A DNA stretch of 41,753 nt from Leminorella grimontii ATCC 33999 = DSM 5078 (GCF_000439085.1 NZ_AUUA01000021.1:1-41753); one strand, 5' to 3'; counted from the first letter of the stretch, positions 15,927-25,715 are shown. The notes: generated by a model from the letters alone, not told the origin. Program-made: numbers and translations.

Positions 15927-18900
15927 TTAGAGATCGGTCTGGCAGACCGCGCCAAATCGATAGCCCGGCGCATTATCGTAAATATGGCCGCTATAGAGGA
16001 ACATATAGTAGCGCGAGTAACGCCCGGTTTCTGATGCCCAGACGGCCTGATAACTATTGCTGCTCTGCAGGCTGTCTGACCATTCGCTCCACAGGCTGCC
16101 GACCCGGGTTGTTCCGTAATCGGTGTAGTCCAACAGGTCTTTTGACGGCACCACCTGCCCTATACTGGAGCAATAGCCGTCGGCATCCGCTGGCGTCATC
16201 GTTCCGGCGCTGAACGTAAACCAGTGCGACGGGCTGAATGACCAGGTGAGCGTTCCCGTACCTATTTTCGGCACGGCAGTAATAGTCACGTTTTTCGTTC
16301 CCGACGTCGGCGTCCCTGAAAGCGTAACAACGCCGTCGCCGTTGACGGTTGCCCATCCCTGACTGCTGCTCCAGATATAGTCGCTGCCGGGCGTTGTTCC
16401 GCTATCGATCGTTAGCATGAATGAAGCGCCGATGAACCCCGTTTCCGGGAATCCGCTGTTCGGCTCGAAAACGCGGGGATATGCTTGCGTCGAATTCTTC
16501 ACGTTAATATGAGTAATGCGGCTTTCTACGAACGTCAGCGTTACCGTTTTCCCCATGTCGACGTCGCTTTTCTGCGCTTTTGCCGTAATGGTGACGGTTT
16601 CCCCCATCCTGTCGGTGGCGGAAACTTGCGCCGTTCCGTTACTGTCGGTAGTGGCGGTTACGGAACTCAGCGTGGCGCTGCCGGTTACGCTAAACGTGAC
16701 GGGCGTGTTCTTTACGGATTGTCCGCTGCTGGTCGTTACCGTGGCCGTTATGGTCGCGCTGTTAACGCCGTTGGCCTTCACGTTGTCCGTATTTACCGTC
16801 AGGTTGGTCACGCTAAAGGCAAGGAACGCCACTTCTGCCGTCGCCTGCTTGCCGCTACTGATGGCGGCGGTGACCGTTACCGTTTCTACAACGCTATCCG
16901 TCAGCGTGACGACAACCTGCCCGCTGCCGTTTGTGGTGCCGGAAGCGGCGGACAGCGCAGCGCTGCCGGTCACGGTAAGCGTGATCGGTTCTCCCACTAT
17001 CGCTCTGCCCGCGTTGTCTTTCAACGTGACGGTAACCGTACTGGTAGAACTGCCGTCCGCCGGCGTGCCGGTGGTGGACTGTACGGTCAGCGTCGCGCTG
17101 TTCAGGTCGGCAATAAAGCTGCTGTCTTTCGTCATGCTGCTGCCGGAGGGGAGCTTGGCCGTCACTTGAACGGTCTCAGCCAGCGTGTCGGTCAGGGTTA
17201 TCTGTGCCTGGCCGCTGCCGTTGGTACTTATGCTCGTTGCGCTTAATCTTGCGCTACCCGTTACGGTGAAGGTGACCGTCGCGTTTGCCAGAGGATTGCC
17301 GCTGGCGTCGGTGACGGTCACGGTGGCCGTATTGGCATCGCTTCCGTTAGCGGTTGCGCCGCTGGTGACGACAAAATCTTTTAGCCGAGCGGAATTTTGA
17401 TCCGCCACGAACAGGCTGGAGGCCGTCGCGCTATTGCCGTTTGCCAGCGTCGCCGTAAGCGTTAATGATTCCGCTAACGTATCGGTATACGTTACGGTAG
17501 CTATCCCGCTGCTGTCGGTTACGGTCGACGGGCCGAAGGCGACCGTGGGTTTGTCGCGGCGCCAGGTGACGGCCTGGCCGCTCAGCGCGTTGCCGTTGAT
17601 GTCGGTAACGGTCACCTGCGCCACGTTGGCCGTTGTTCCATCTGCCGGGCTGCCGTCTGTGGTTACCCTCAGATTAGCGATTTTCGCGCTGGCGATGTCT
17701 CCCGTGAAGTGCATCGTGCCGTTAGCGGTTTGGTTGCCGGCAGTGGCGCTGATGGCGATATCGCCGGCCGTCGTGGACGTCAGATGCACGGTGACCTTGC
17801 CGCTGCCGTCAGAAAGGCTTTGATCTTCCTTAACCGTGACGCCTTGAGGAACCTTCCACGTCACTTTCTGGCCGGTGACCGGGCGATTATTGCCGTCAGT
17901 CAGCGTCGCTAACGCCGCATTGGTGCTACTGCCGTCGGCGACGGCGTTATCCTCCGTAATCGAGAGAGCAATGTGGCTTACGGCCACGGCAATAAAATGG
18001 CTGTCCTGTGAGGCGCTGACGCCGCCGCTTTGCGCCGTAACCGGAACCGTCAGCGCCTTTGCGCTGGTCAGCGTGACGGTAGCCAGCCCGCTGCTATCGG
18101 TTTGAGCGGCAGACGCAGTCAGATTTACGCCGCTGTCCGTTGGGACGCTCCAGTTTATGGGCGCGTTGCCTACCGGTTGGCCGTCGCGGTTGGTCGCCAG
18201 CACCTGAAGCACGTTTTGAGTCGCGTCGTCGGCCGGGCTGTTATCCGTTACCACGGCAAGCGCCAGATGCGCTACGCCTTGCTCCGGCTTTTTGCGATAC
18301 TGAAGCACAATTTCATTATTACGATCGACCAGGTCATAGCGGCTTCCCGCCAGCGTACGTGTGGTCTGCACGTTTTCTGGGTTGGTTTGCCAGCCCCAGC
18401 TGCTGCCAAAGCGCCAGCTAACGCCCAGCGCGAGCTGAGTATCGTGCTCGCCTTTTCCCTGCTTCTGGTTAACGCCCAGCGAAATCAGCGGTATTGGCGT
18501 GTATTCCAGCCCGACGGTTGCCGCATAGGGATTGCGCTGAAGATTGTCTTTGTTAAAGAGCGCGACCTGATTGCCGTAATACTGCTCCCAGCTCAGCTTG
18601 GCGCCCAGCTGCGGGTAGGCGGGGAGCCATCCTTCCGCCCGAATGTCGTATCCGTCGGCGGGCTTCTCCTGCCAGGTACCGTCAAAGTCGCGCGACTTAT
18701 GCCAATCCGTAGTTCCCAGATAAATATTGGTAGACAGGCGCAGGTAGTCGCGCCACGCTTCCGCCCCCATGCCAACCCGGCGGTTGCCGCCGGTAAAGTC
18801 TTTGTCCATAAAGACGTTGCCGCCGTACATCCAGCCGTTTTGCCAGAAAGTGCGAACGCCGAATCCCAGGTTTCCCGTCAGGCGATCGGACGGGTTGCGC

Positions 18901-19352
18901 ATGCCGCCCTGCACAAATAACAGGGACTTCTTGTTGTCGTAAATGGGGGCCAGCAGATCCGCGCTGCTGCTGCTCCAACTGCCGTGCCTGTCCATATTCA
19001 GCTGGATGCGGGCCGTGCCGAACTGGCTAAACCACTGCTGTAGTTCTCCCGATGCGGCGCCGACCGCAAGAGAGCGGGCCGAATCAGAGGCGTTACCGGA
19101 TGCCAGCATGCGAGCCGCCTGGCCCATTTCAGCCGCGTAAGGGAGCATTGCGGCATCGTTAGCGCTTTGGCGAGCAGCGGCAAGCGATGACTGCGGCGCT
19201 ACGTTTTGTTCGCTGCGTTTTTCAGAATGCTGAACGTTACTGGCGGTAGATGAGGCGAAAGCACCGTTTTCCATACGGGTACAGCCAGAAATAGGCAAAA
19301 AAGCCTGTAGCAGGATCTGTGACCAAATCACTCCTGAAATATACTTTTTCAT
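15927..19352 (-). CDS. Intimin/invasin-like inverse autotransporter adhesin (type Ve secretion)
   Basis: The 1141-residue protein has an N-terminal signal region, a helical linker rich in Ala and Ser, then an inverse-autotransporter beta-barrel of about residues 100-345 (FGTARIQLNMDRHGSW, NLGFGVRTFWQNGWMYGGN, LRLSTNIYLGTTDW, LSWEQYYGNQVALF). Six Big_1-type immunoglobulin-like domains of about 95-100 residues follow, each with the pattern NSPADDATQN or GTPADGSSTS and then GSGQAQITLTD-like strands. A further Ig-like domain and a C-terminal lectin-like domain with two cysteines (YCSSIG and VCQTDL) complete it. This is the intimin/invasin layout for surface adhesion. The signal ends in ISGC, which resembles a lipobox, though AFASS just after offers a normal cleavage site. 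The receptor is unknown. Confidence 0.95.
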   Translation of the reverse strand: MKKYISGVIWSQILLQAFLPISGCTRMENGAFASSTASNVQHSEKRSEQNVAPQSSLAAARQSANDAAMLPYAAEMGQAARMLASGNASDSARSLAVGAASGELQQWFSQFGTARIQLNMDRHGSWSSSSADLLAPIYDNKKSLLFVQGGMRNPSDRLTGNLGFGVRTFWQNGWMYGGNVFMDKDFTGGNRRVGMGAEAWRDYLRLSTNIYLGTTDWHKSRDFDGTWQEKPADGYDIRAEGWLPAYPQLGAKLSWEQYYGNQVALFNKDNLQRNPYAATVGLEYTPIPLISLGVNQKQGKGEHDTQLALGVSWRFGSSWGWQTNPENVQTTRTLAGSRYDLVDRNNEIVLQYRKKPEQGVAHLALAVVTDNSPADDATQNVLQVLATNRDGQPVGNAPINWSVPTDSGVNLTASAAQTDSSGLATVTLTSAKALTVPVTAQSGGVSASQDSHFIAVAVSHIALSITEDNAVADGSSTNAALATLTDGNNRPVTGQKVTWKVPQGVTVKEDQSLSDGSGKVTVHLTSTTAGDIAISATAGNQTANGTMHFTGDIASAKIANLRVTTDGSPADGTTANVAQVTVTDINGNALSGQAVTWRRDKPTVAFGPSTVTDSSGIATVTYTDTLAESLTLTATLANGNSATASSLFVADQNSARLKDFVVTSGATANGSDANTATVTVTDASGNPLANATVTFTVTGSARLSATSISTNGSGQAQITLTDTLAETVQVTAKLPSGSSMTKDSSFIADLNSATLTVQSTTGTPADGSSTSTVTVTLKDNAGRAIVGEPITLTVTGSAALSAASGTTNGSGQVVVTLTDSVVETVTVTAAISSGKQATAEVAFLAFSVTNLTVNTDNVKANGVNSATITATVTTSSGQSVKNTPVTFSVTGSATLSSVTATTDSNGTAQVSATDRMGETVTITAKAQKSDVDMGKTVTLTFVESRITHINVKNSTQAYPRVFEPNSGFPETGFIGASFMLTIDSGTTPGSDYIWSSSQGWATVNGDGVVTLSGTPTSGTKNVTITAVPKIGTGTLTWSFSPSHWFTFSAGTMTPADADGYCSSIGQVVPSKDLLDYTDYGTTRVGSLWSEWSDSLQSSNSYQAVWASETGRYSRYYMFLYSGHIYDNAPGYRFGAVCQTDL

Positions 19353-19897
19353 TTGGTTAACTTTAGAAAAGAAAGAGTGTTACAAAAAAGCAGAATATCC
19401 ATGTTCTGAGATCCTATTGCTTCCAATAGCCACTAAATAGCCTCGGATCAACCGCGGCGAGTTGCTGGCTCTCTACACCACCGTTACCAGCGACAATGGC
19501 CATTTCTGGGGGGCGGATGTGAGTTTTCTTGAGGATTAAACGAAGCGATGTTTGCTAAGTAAATGTTTATTTATATAGTTTATTAATTATGTTGCTAATA
19601 TATATTAAATATTCGCTTAATCGTGTTTATGGTTTGAATGATACCAGAGTCTTAATGAGGGGTGTTATTAAGAAATATTGGTGAATTGCCTATTTTTTGT
19701 AAAGGTTTGCTTCTTTTGAAAATTTAGTTATAAGGTCATTTCTTAGTTTGAGAATGATGAATTTTCCCTTGATTGGGCTATTTTTCTCGGTGGCTACGTT
19801 CCCTCCAATGGCAACTGCTGCGCTAGAGGATGCCGTTGGATATTGATGACTTGTCCTGCCTGCCGCACGGGGAGTTTTCCCCGTGCGGAACGTTAAA
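19353..19897. other. Gene-poor stretch upstream of the inverse autotransporter
   Basis: This 545-base stretch is AT-rich from 19540 to 19800 and holds the adhesin promoter by position. On the plus strand 19441-19539 reads as a 32-codon open tail, RGELLALYTTVTSDNGHFWG and so on, ending in TAA, with no start codon. It may be the remnant of a lost gene. A GC hairpin at 19863-19888 lies at the far end. Confidence 0.45.
19863..19888 (-). terminator. Stem-loop downstream of the short-chain dehydrogenase
   Basis: CCGCACGGGG at 19863-19872 and CCCCGTGCGG at 19879-19888 form a perfect 10-bp stem with a 6-base loop, 10 bases past the dehydrogenase stop. There is no T-run, so it is a terminator-like structure only. 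Confidence 0.6.
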
Positions 19898-20674
19898 TTA
19901 CGCGTTGCGGCCCGCCATTACGCCGCCGTCGACGTCCCAAACTGCGCCGGTGACCCAGCTGGCCCTATCGGAAAGTAAAAAAGCTACTGCCTGTGCGACG
20001 TCTGTCGGCGCGCCTACGCGGCCAATCGGGTGGAAAGCGTCGAAGCTGTTCATCACATTTTTAACTTCATCTTTCGGAATAAACCCTTCATAGATAGGCG
20101 TATGGACGACCGCAGGAGAAACGGCGTTAACGCGAATACCCTTTGAACCCAGCTCAATGGCCAGATTTTTGGTCAGCGCGTGAAGGCCGGCCTTGGCCAT
20201 GGAATAGGCGGAGGAGGGCGTAGCGCCAATAGCCTGCTGCGCCCACATCGAGCCGATATTGACGATAGCGCCTTTGATTCCCGCAGCGGTCATATTGCGC
20301 ACCACGTCTCGGGTAATGAAGAAGGCGGCCCGGTTGAGGTTCATATAAAGATCGTAGTCGGCTTCTTCATGCTCGATAAACGCTTTGGGGAAAAACACGC
20401 CGGCGGCGTTAACCAGCAGGCTGATGTCTTTATGCTCTGCGTTGACGTTATCCATCGCGCTTTTCATCCCTTGGGCCGTCGTCAGGTCCGCAACGATAAC
20501 GGAGACCTGACCGTGAGCAGCCAGCGCCTGGCGGGCGCTTTCGGCCTTGTCTTTGCGGTTGCCGACCAGCACGACGCTGCCGCCGCCGTCGAGAACCATT
20601 TTGGCAGTTTCAAATCCCATGCCGCTGGTGCCGCCGACGACTAATAATTTTTTTCCTGTAAACAGAGCGCCCAT
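19898..20674 (-). CDS. Short-chain dehydrogenase/reductase (SDR)
   Basis: The 258-residue protein has the SDR cofactor motif GGTSGMG (residues 14-20), the NAAG motif ([10 protein letters not shown]), and the catalytic Tyr and Lys in SAYSMAKAG. The end, [13 protein letters not shown], is typical of the classical FabG-like SDRs. The ATG at 20674 has AGAGGTGG upstream. It is divergent from a LysR gene 185 bases away, the usual sign of a regulated single-gene operon. The substrate is unknown. Confidence 0.93.
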   Translation of the reverse strand: MGALFTGKKLLVVGGTSGMGFETAKMVLDGGGSVVLVGNRKDKAESARQALAAHGQVSVIVADLTTAQGMKSAMDNVNAEHKDISLLVNAAGVFFPKAFIEHEEADYDLYMNLNRAAFFITRDVVRNMTAAGIKGAIVNIGSMWAQQAIGATPSSAYSMAKAGLHALTKNLAIELGSKGIRVNAVSPAVVHTPIYEGFIPKDEVKNVMNSFDAFHPIGRVGAPTDVAQAVAFLLSDRASWVTGAVWDVDGGVMAGRNA

Positions 20675-20859
20675 TTTTCCACCTCTTTAACGTAATGAAT
20701 TTTATGAGGCCCGTCTCCCCGGAAACCCCATTGCATAGGCGCATAGTGTCATCCAGAGAGGGCGTTGACGACTCAGAAGAAATAGCGATACGAGAAAGAA
20801 AATCTTTCTCGTGATGGGTATACTGTACGCAACGTGCGGAAAGTAGGAGGCAGTGACGG

Positions 20860-21786
20860 GTGCGATCGCTCAACAGATTAAAATGGCTTCATGCCTTTGA
20901 GGCTACGGCGCGCCACGGCAGCTTTACCGGCGCGGCCAGAGAGCTGGACGTCACGCCCGCGGCCGTAGGGCAGCTGGTCAGGGCGCTGGAGGACTGGGTA
21001 GGGCATCCTCTTTTTCAGCGCAGCCGCTCGGGCAGGGCGCGCCTGACGTTGGTTAGCGACGCTCGGGATGCGCTTGAGGACATCACTCAGGGGCTGGACG
21101 ACCTGGAGGCCGGATTGAACAAGCTTCGTGGACGAAGAGCGCGCTCCGTCGTCGTGCTGACGGCGTCTCAGGTTCTTGTCATGAACTGGCTCATGGAGCG
21201 CCTTAACCGCTTTGCCGAAGCTTATGAAAATATCGATCTGCGCCTGAACGTCACCGAAAGGCTGATGGACGTCTCTCACGGAGAGGCCGATCTGGGGATC
21301 CGCTGCGGTAACGGGAACTGGCCCAACCTGGATAAAACCTGGCTGATGGATGAAGAGGCGGTGCTGGTGTGCAGCCCGCTGCTTCTGCCGCCGGAGCAAG
21401 AGAGCTGCGCGGAGTGGTTGTCTTCGCAAAAGCTCATCCACGATGATACGCCGCATCCGGGAGCGAATTTTCCCTCATGGGATGACGTGCTGGCGTCGAT
21501 CGGCGCGCCAAAGGCGAAAGAACGCGGGCTGCACATCAACTCGACGTCGGCCGTTATTCTGGCGGCGCTCAGCGGGCGCGGCGTGGCCATCGTGCGAAGG
21601 GCGCTGGTCAAGCAGGCGATTGAGTTAGGCCAGCTTCGGCAGCTTCACCCCGACCGCCGCTGGCTGCTGTCGTGGTCTTACTATATCGTTACGCCGCAGC
21701 AGTCCAGAATGCGACCGGAGGTAAAGCTGTTTCACGACTGGCTGGTGCAGGACGTTTTGTCGTCGACTCTTCAGAAAGACCTTTGA
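20860..21786 (+). CDS. LysR-family regulator, GcvA-like
   Basis: The 308-residue protein has the GcvA-type N-terminus LNRLKWLHAFEATARHGSFT with TGAARELDVTPAAVGQLVRA as the recognition helix region, followed by the effector domain. The GTG at 20860 has AGGAGG 9 bases upstream. It lies divergent to the SDR gene and probably controls it together with itself. The effector is unknown. Confidence 0.92.
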   Translation: MRSLNRLKWLHAFEATARHGSFTGAARELDVTPAAVGQLVRALEDWVGHPLFQRSRSGRARLTLVSDARDALEDITQGLDDLEAGLNKLRGRRARSVVVLTASQVLVMNWLMERLNRFAEAYENIDLRLNVTERLMDVSHGEADLGIRCGNGNWPNLDKTWLMDEEAVLVCSPLLLPPEQESCAEWLSSQKLIHDDTPHPGANFPSWDDVLASIGAPKAKERGLHINSTSAVILAALSGRGVAIVRRALVKQAIELGQLRQLHPDRRWLLSWSYYIVTPQQSRMRPEVKLFHDWLVQDVLSSTLQKDL

Positions 21787-21868
21787 TAGCGCTTTTTAGA
21801 CAGCGCGCGGGCATTTTGCTTTATGATTGGTTCGCCTTTTGAGAAGAAATAAATAATGGAGATAGCTA

Positions 21869-23440
21869 ATGAATAAGTTAGGGAAGACGTTTTTTTCTCT
21901 TTTTTGCCTTTGTCTTATTCCGCTCCTGTCTGCCTGTGGTGTGATAGAAAATTCGCACAACGTTCAGATAGTTCAGATTAAAGATTTTTACCCTATCCGC
22001 AGTCATTCAGAAAGGAACGGCCCTGACGTTTATAACGTTGTGGATCTATCGGTAAAAACCAAATGCGGCCCCGCTCGCGCCATGCTGTCCCCCGCCTCTT
22101 TAGGCATCACCGAAGGCGAATTCGACAAAAAGTGGTTGGAACTTCGTAAGAATACCGGCCAGGAGTGGTTTTATAAGTTTACCTACGGCGAGTGCGTCGA
22201 CGATGGCGTGTTTGTCACTAAGATTGTCGACTGTGCAGAAGGCGCCTGCGGCAAAGACTATAAGACCGACACGGGCAAGCTGTGGCTTAACACCTGGGCC
22301 TGGGCCGGTGACGACATACCGATGACCCGCAATGGTCAATATACGTCGGCAAGCGAAAAAAGTCTGGCGCAGTACTTTATAGAGGTACCGCTGAAGGAGG
22401 TTCCGGAAAAAGGAGCCTGGAAAGCGGAAATCCGCTATGCCGAAAATCCGGACGTTATCGCAATGGACGCCTACGTCGATAGTCCGGACTTTCTGCTGGG
22501 GAAGTTTATTCTTGACTATAAGGCGCGCTATCTCAGCGGCAACCTCTATAGGGAAGGCGCTTTCGACCGGCAGGGTAAGGAGCAGGGAAAGGTCGTTCAT
22601 TACTATGATTCGCCCGAGAAAATCAGCAGCGTAAGCCACTACCTGAACGGCAGGCTGGACGGAGAGTACGTCTCCTACAATAAAAACGGCATTCTGGCGG
22701 AGAAGAGCCTGTTTCAGGATGGCAAGGACGTCACTAAAAACGGCGTGGTTTACGGCCCAAATGGCGAAGTTCTTAAGCGATATAACTATAACGACAAGGG
22801 CAATAAGGATGGCCCGCAGGTTAGCTATTATCCAGACGGAAAGGTTAAATCGCGGGAAAACTATGTCGACGGTTCGGCCGCAGGGCAAGAACACTATTGG
22901 CCCAACGGTAAAATCAAGCTGAGAGAGGCCTATAAAAACGGCCACCGAATAGCAGAAGAAAACTGGTATGAAAGCGGCCAGAAAGAATCGGAATCTTTTT
23001 ATAACGAACGCTATCAAAGCATCGGGACGCACAAAAAGTGGTATGAAAACGGTAAGCAGAACAGCGAATCCCGTTACCGTGCCAACGGCGTCAGAGTAAC
23101 TATGACGCATTGGAATAAGGACGGGAACCTCTCATACCGTGAAACGTACGATAGCAAAGGCAGACAGCTCAGCAGTGAAAACTGGTTTGACAACGGCAAG
23201 CGGAAGAGCCGGAAAACGTATAACGGCGGACAGAAGGCCAAAGAGGAAACCTGGTACGACAATGGAAAACTGAGGGAAAGGGCGACTTTTGTCAACGACA
23301 GCTGGAAAGAGCGTGAGACGTGGCGCCAGAACGGCACGCGAGAAGAGCGGGTTGTTTATACCAACGGCGGCGATATTTCTCTCATTGAGAAGTTTGATAA
23401 AACCGGAAAATTGGAAAAAAGGTACAGCTACAGGCGCTGA
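21869..23440 (+). CDS. Lipoprotein with MORN-like (YwqK-type) repeats
   Basis: The 523-residue protein has a lipoprotein signal with the lipobox LLSAC (Cys23). An N-terminal domain of about 200 residues contains two cysteine pairs (KTKCGPAR, GECVDDG, DCAEGACG). From about residue 225 to the end there are about a dozen repeats of 20-24 residues of the form YxNGKxxxExxY, for example WPNGKIKLREAYKNG and YENGKQNSESRYRANG. These are the MORN variants of the YwqK family, which databases label an antitoxin although the evidence for that is thin. The likely place is the outer or inner membrane, facing the periplasm. The role is unknown. No partner gene is adjacent. Confidence 0.85.
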   Translation: MNKLGKTFFSLFCLCLIPLLSACGVIENSHNVQIVQIKDFYPIRSHSERNGPDVYNVVDLSVKTKCGPARAMLSPASLGITEGEFDKKWLELRKNTGQEWFYKFTYGECVDDGVFVTKIVDCAEGACGKDYKTDTGKLWLNTWAWAGDDIPMTRNGQYTSASEKSLAQYFIEVPLKEVPEKGAWKAEIRYAENPDVIAMDAYVDSPDFLLGKFILDYKARYLSGNLYREGAFDRQGKEQGKVVHYYDSPEKISSVSHYLNGRLDGEYVSYNKNGILAEKSLFQDGKDVTKNGVVYGPNGEVLKRYNYNDKGNKDGPQVSYYPDGKVKSRENYVDGSAAGQEHYWPNGKIKLREAYKNGHRIAEENWYESGQKESESFYNERYQSIGTHKKWYENGKQNSESRYRANGVRVTMTHWNKDGNLSYRETYDSKGRQLSSENWFDNGKRKSRKTYNGGQKAKEETWYDNGKLRERATFVNDSWKERETWRQNGTREERVVYTNGGDISLIEKFDKTGKLEKRYSYRR

Positions 23441-23470
23441 CCCTCATGCATTTGCAATGCCGACGTATTC

Positions 23471-23490
23471 GCCCGCGCCTTAGCGCGGGC
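23471..23490. terminator. Bidirectional terminator between convergent genes
   Basis: GCCCGCGC at 23471-23478 and GCGCGGGC at 23483-23490 form an 8-bp GC-only stem with a 4-base loop. CTTTCCC follows on the plus strand. It sits between the convergent MORN-lipoprotein and tarD genes. Confidence 0.75.
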
Positions 23491-23501
23491 CTTTCCCACC
23501 G

Positions 23502-24665
23502 CTACTGCGCCAGCTCTCTCATCACTTTAATCAGATCTGATTTGCCCTCAAAGCCGATGCCGGGCAGCTCCGGCATGACGATGTGCCCGTCCTCAACCTT
23601 CACCGAATCGGGGAAGCCGCCGTAGGGCTGGAACAGGTCCGGATAGCTTTCGTTGCCGCCTAGCCCCAAGCCCGCCGCGATGTTCAGCGACATCTGATGC
23701 CCGCCGTGGGGAATACAGCGCGACGGCGACCAGCCGAACTGTTCAAGAACGTCCAGCGTGCGCAGGTACTCCACCAGGCCGTAGGAGAGCGCGCAGTCAA
23801 ACTGAAGATAGTCGCGGTCCGGTCGCATGCCGCCGTAGCGCAGCAGGTTGCGGGCGTCCTGATGGGAGAACAGGTTTTCCCCGGTCGCCATCGGCCCCGG
23901 ATAGAATTCGGACAGCGACGCCTGCAGGGCGTAGTCCAGCGGATCGCCGACTTCCTCGTACCAAAACAGCGGGTATTCACGCAGCATTTTGGCGTAGGCG
24001 ATGGCGGTTTCCAGATTAAAGCGACCGTTGGCATCCACTGCCAGCCGGGCTTCTCCGCCAATTTCGTCCAGCACCGCTTCGATGCGCCGCTGGTCTTCCT
24101 CAAGCGTCGCGCCGCCAATCTTCATTTTTACCACGTTATAGCCGCGATCCAGATAGCTGCGCATCTCTTTGCGCAGCGCGCCGAGGTCCTTTCCGGGGTA
24201 GTAATAGCCGCCCGCCGCATAGACGAAAACGCGCGGGTTGGCTTCAATGCCCTTCATGTCGGCCAGCAGGCGAAACAGCGGCTTGCCTGCGATTTTCGCC
24301 ACCGCGTCCCAAATCGCCATATCCAGCGTGCCGACGGCCACCGAGCGCTCGCCGTGGCCTCCGGGCTTTTCGTTAGACATCATGACGTCCCAGATGCGGT
24401 GGGGATCGAGGTTGTCGCCGCGATCGTTTTGCAGGCGTTCAGGATCTGCCTGGAGAATGCGGTCGCGAAAGCGCTCGCGGATAAGCCCGCCCTGGCCGTA
24501 GCGGCCGTTGGAGTTGAAGCCGTAGCCCACGACGCGCTTACCGTCGACCACTACGTCGGTCACGACGGCCACCAGGCTGGTGGTCATCTTGCTAAAGTCG
24601 ATATAGGCGTTTCTGATGGGTGAGGCGATGGGTTTAGTAATTTCGAGTACGTCAACGATGCGCAT
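23502..24665 (-). CDS. tarD: D(-)-tartrate dehydratase (enolase superfamily)
   Basis: The 387-residue protein matches characterised D-tartrate dehydratase (TarD, Bradyrhizobium) along its length, including ITKPIASPIRNAYIDF, NEKPGGHGERSVAVGT and the CIPHGGHQMSLNIAAGLG segment. It dehydrates D-tartrate to oxaloacetate with magnesium. Visible active-site residues are the KxK lysine Lys182, the metal ligands Asp211, Glu237 and Glu263, and His320. The conservation is high enough to support the specific function and not just the mandelate-racemase fold. It is divergent from a LysR gene. No tartrate transporter is next to it. Confidence 0.93.
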   Translation of the reverse strand: MRIVDVLEITKPIASPIRNAYIDFSKMTTSLVAVVTDVVVDGKRVVGYGFNSNGRYGQGGLIRERFRDRILQADPERLQNDRGDNLDPHRIWDVMMSNEKPGGHGERSVAVGTLDMAIWDAVAKIAGKPLFRLLADMKGIEANPRVFVYAAGGYYYPGKDLGALRKEMRSYLDRGYNVVKMKIGGATLEEDQRRIEAVLDEIGGEARLAVDANGRFNLETAIAYAKMLREYPLFWYEEVGDPLDYALQASLSEFYPGPMATGENLFSHQDARNLLRYGGMRPDRDYLQFDCALSYGLVEYLRTLDVLEQFGWSPSRCIPHGGHQMSLNIAAGLGLGGNESYPDLFQPYGGFPDSVKVEDGHIVMPELPGIGFEGKSDLIKVMRELAQ

Positions 24666-24788
24666 GGTTATCTCCTGTTATGCCGTTTTCTTTGGTAACG
24701 ACAGCGTTGAAAAGTTTTATAGAGCCTTGCTAACCCCCACTCTATGCGTTTAAAGTTTGTTCATCTAATGCCAATGCGGATTGCTGTA

Positions 24789-25715
24789 ATGCAAGATATG
24801 CATCGTTTCGAACTGACGTGGCTTGAGGACTGCGTTGCGCTTGCGGACACGCTCAACTTCTCCAAGGCGGCGGCGCTGCGTTATGTGACGCAGCCCGCGT
24901 TTAGTCGACGCATTCAGTCGCTGGAGGAGTGGGTGGGAACGGCGCTGTTTGCCAGAAATCGCCGGGGCGTTCAGCTGACGGACGCGGGCCAGCTGTTTTG
25001 TAAGCAGGCGCCGGACTTGCTAAGAACGCTGTTCGCCCTGAGAGACGAAGCGCGGGACGCCGCAGGAAAAGGGCAGTCCAGCGTTGTCTTTTGCGCCACT
25101 CATGCGCTGTCATTTTCTTTCTTCCCCCAGCTTATGAGGCGCAATGAACACATCGCCAGGTTCGGCGCCTTCCGCCTGCTGTCGGACACCATGCGGGCGT
25201 GCGAAAGAATGCTGATGCAGGGAGAGGCGCAGTTTCTGCTTTGCCATCGCCACGCCCACATGCACAGCGAACTCGATCCCGAACGCTTTACCAGCATACG
25301 CATGGGGCAGGACGTGCTTATCCCCTACAGCGCCGCACGGCCCGGCTCAATCGAGCCCGTTTGGCCGCTCGACGGCAAAACCAGGTTTCCCTACCTGTCG
25401 TTCAGCAATGCGTCGGGGCTGGGGCGCATTATCGCCAACAGCCCGGCGGTTAGCCGCCTGCGAAAAAGCATGGACGTCGCCTTCACTTCGGATTTAGCCG
25501 CCACGCTGCTCGCTATGGTCAGAGCCGGAGACGGTGTCGCCTGGCTGCCGCAAACGCTGGCCGAGCCGGACGCCGAAAGCGGCAAAATTGTCGCTGCGGC
25601 CGGGCAGGAAAGCGGGCTGTGGATCCCGGTTGAGATTCACCTGTATCGGCCAGTAAATAAGATGTCTTTAGCGGTGGAGGGGCTGTGGGGGAGTTTTGTC
25701 GATGAGAACGATTGA
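24789..25715 (+). CDS. LysR-family regulator, probable tarD regulator
   Basis: This LysR protein (308 residues from the ATG at 24789) has the helix-turn-helix at FELTWLEDCVALADTLNFSK with AAALRYVTQPAFSRRIQSLE, similar to the HypT/YjiE subgroup. The start is uncertain: ATGs at 24744, 24789 and 24798 are in frame and none has a clear ribosome site. Family alignment favours 24789 or 24798. It is divergent from tarD with about 120 bases between coding regions, so it probably controls tartrate dehydration. The effector may be tartrate itself, by inference. Confidence 0.88.
   Translation: MQDMHRFELTWLEDCVALADTLNFSKAAALRYVTQPAFSRRIQSLEEWVGTALFARNRRGVQLTDAGQLFCKQAPDLLRTLFALRDEARDAAGKGQSSVVFCATHALSFSFFPQLMRRNEHIARFGAFRLLSDTMRACERMLMQGEAQFLLCHRHAHMHSELDPERFTSIRMGQDVLIPYSAARPGSIEPVWPLDGKTRFPYLSFSNASGLGRIIANSPAVSRLRKSMDVAFTSDLAATLLAMVRAGDGVAWLPQTLAEPDAESGKIVAAAGQESGLWIPVEIHLYRPVNKMSLAVEGLWGSFVDEND

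Noticed and set aside
16600..18250. Repeated GC-rich blocks as a CRISPR-like or satellite array
   Set aside because: The periodicity is about 290-300 bases and matches the Big_1 domains of the adhesin, so it is a coding repeat.
18030..18920. Plus-strand 296-residue frame opposite the inverse autotransporter
   Set aside because: It is a shadow of the GC-rich minus-strand gene, with Arg-rich composition and no domain.
19441..19539. Open tail of 32 codons (RGELLALYTTVTSDNGHFWG and so on)
   Set aside because: It has no start codon and no ribosome site; at best it is a remnant, noted within the gene-poor region entry.
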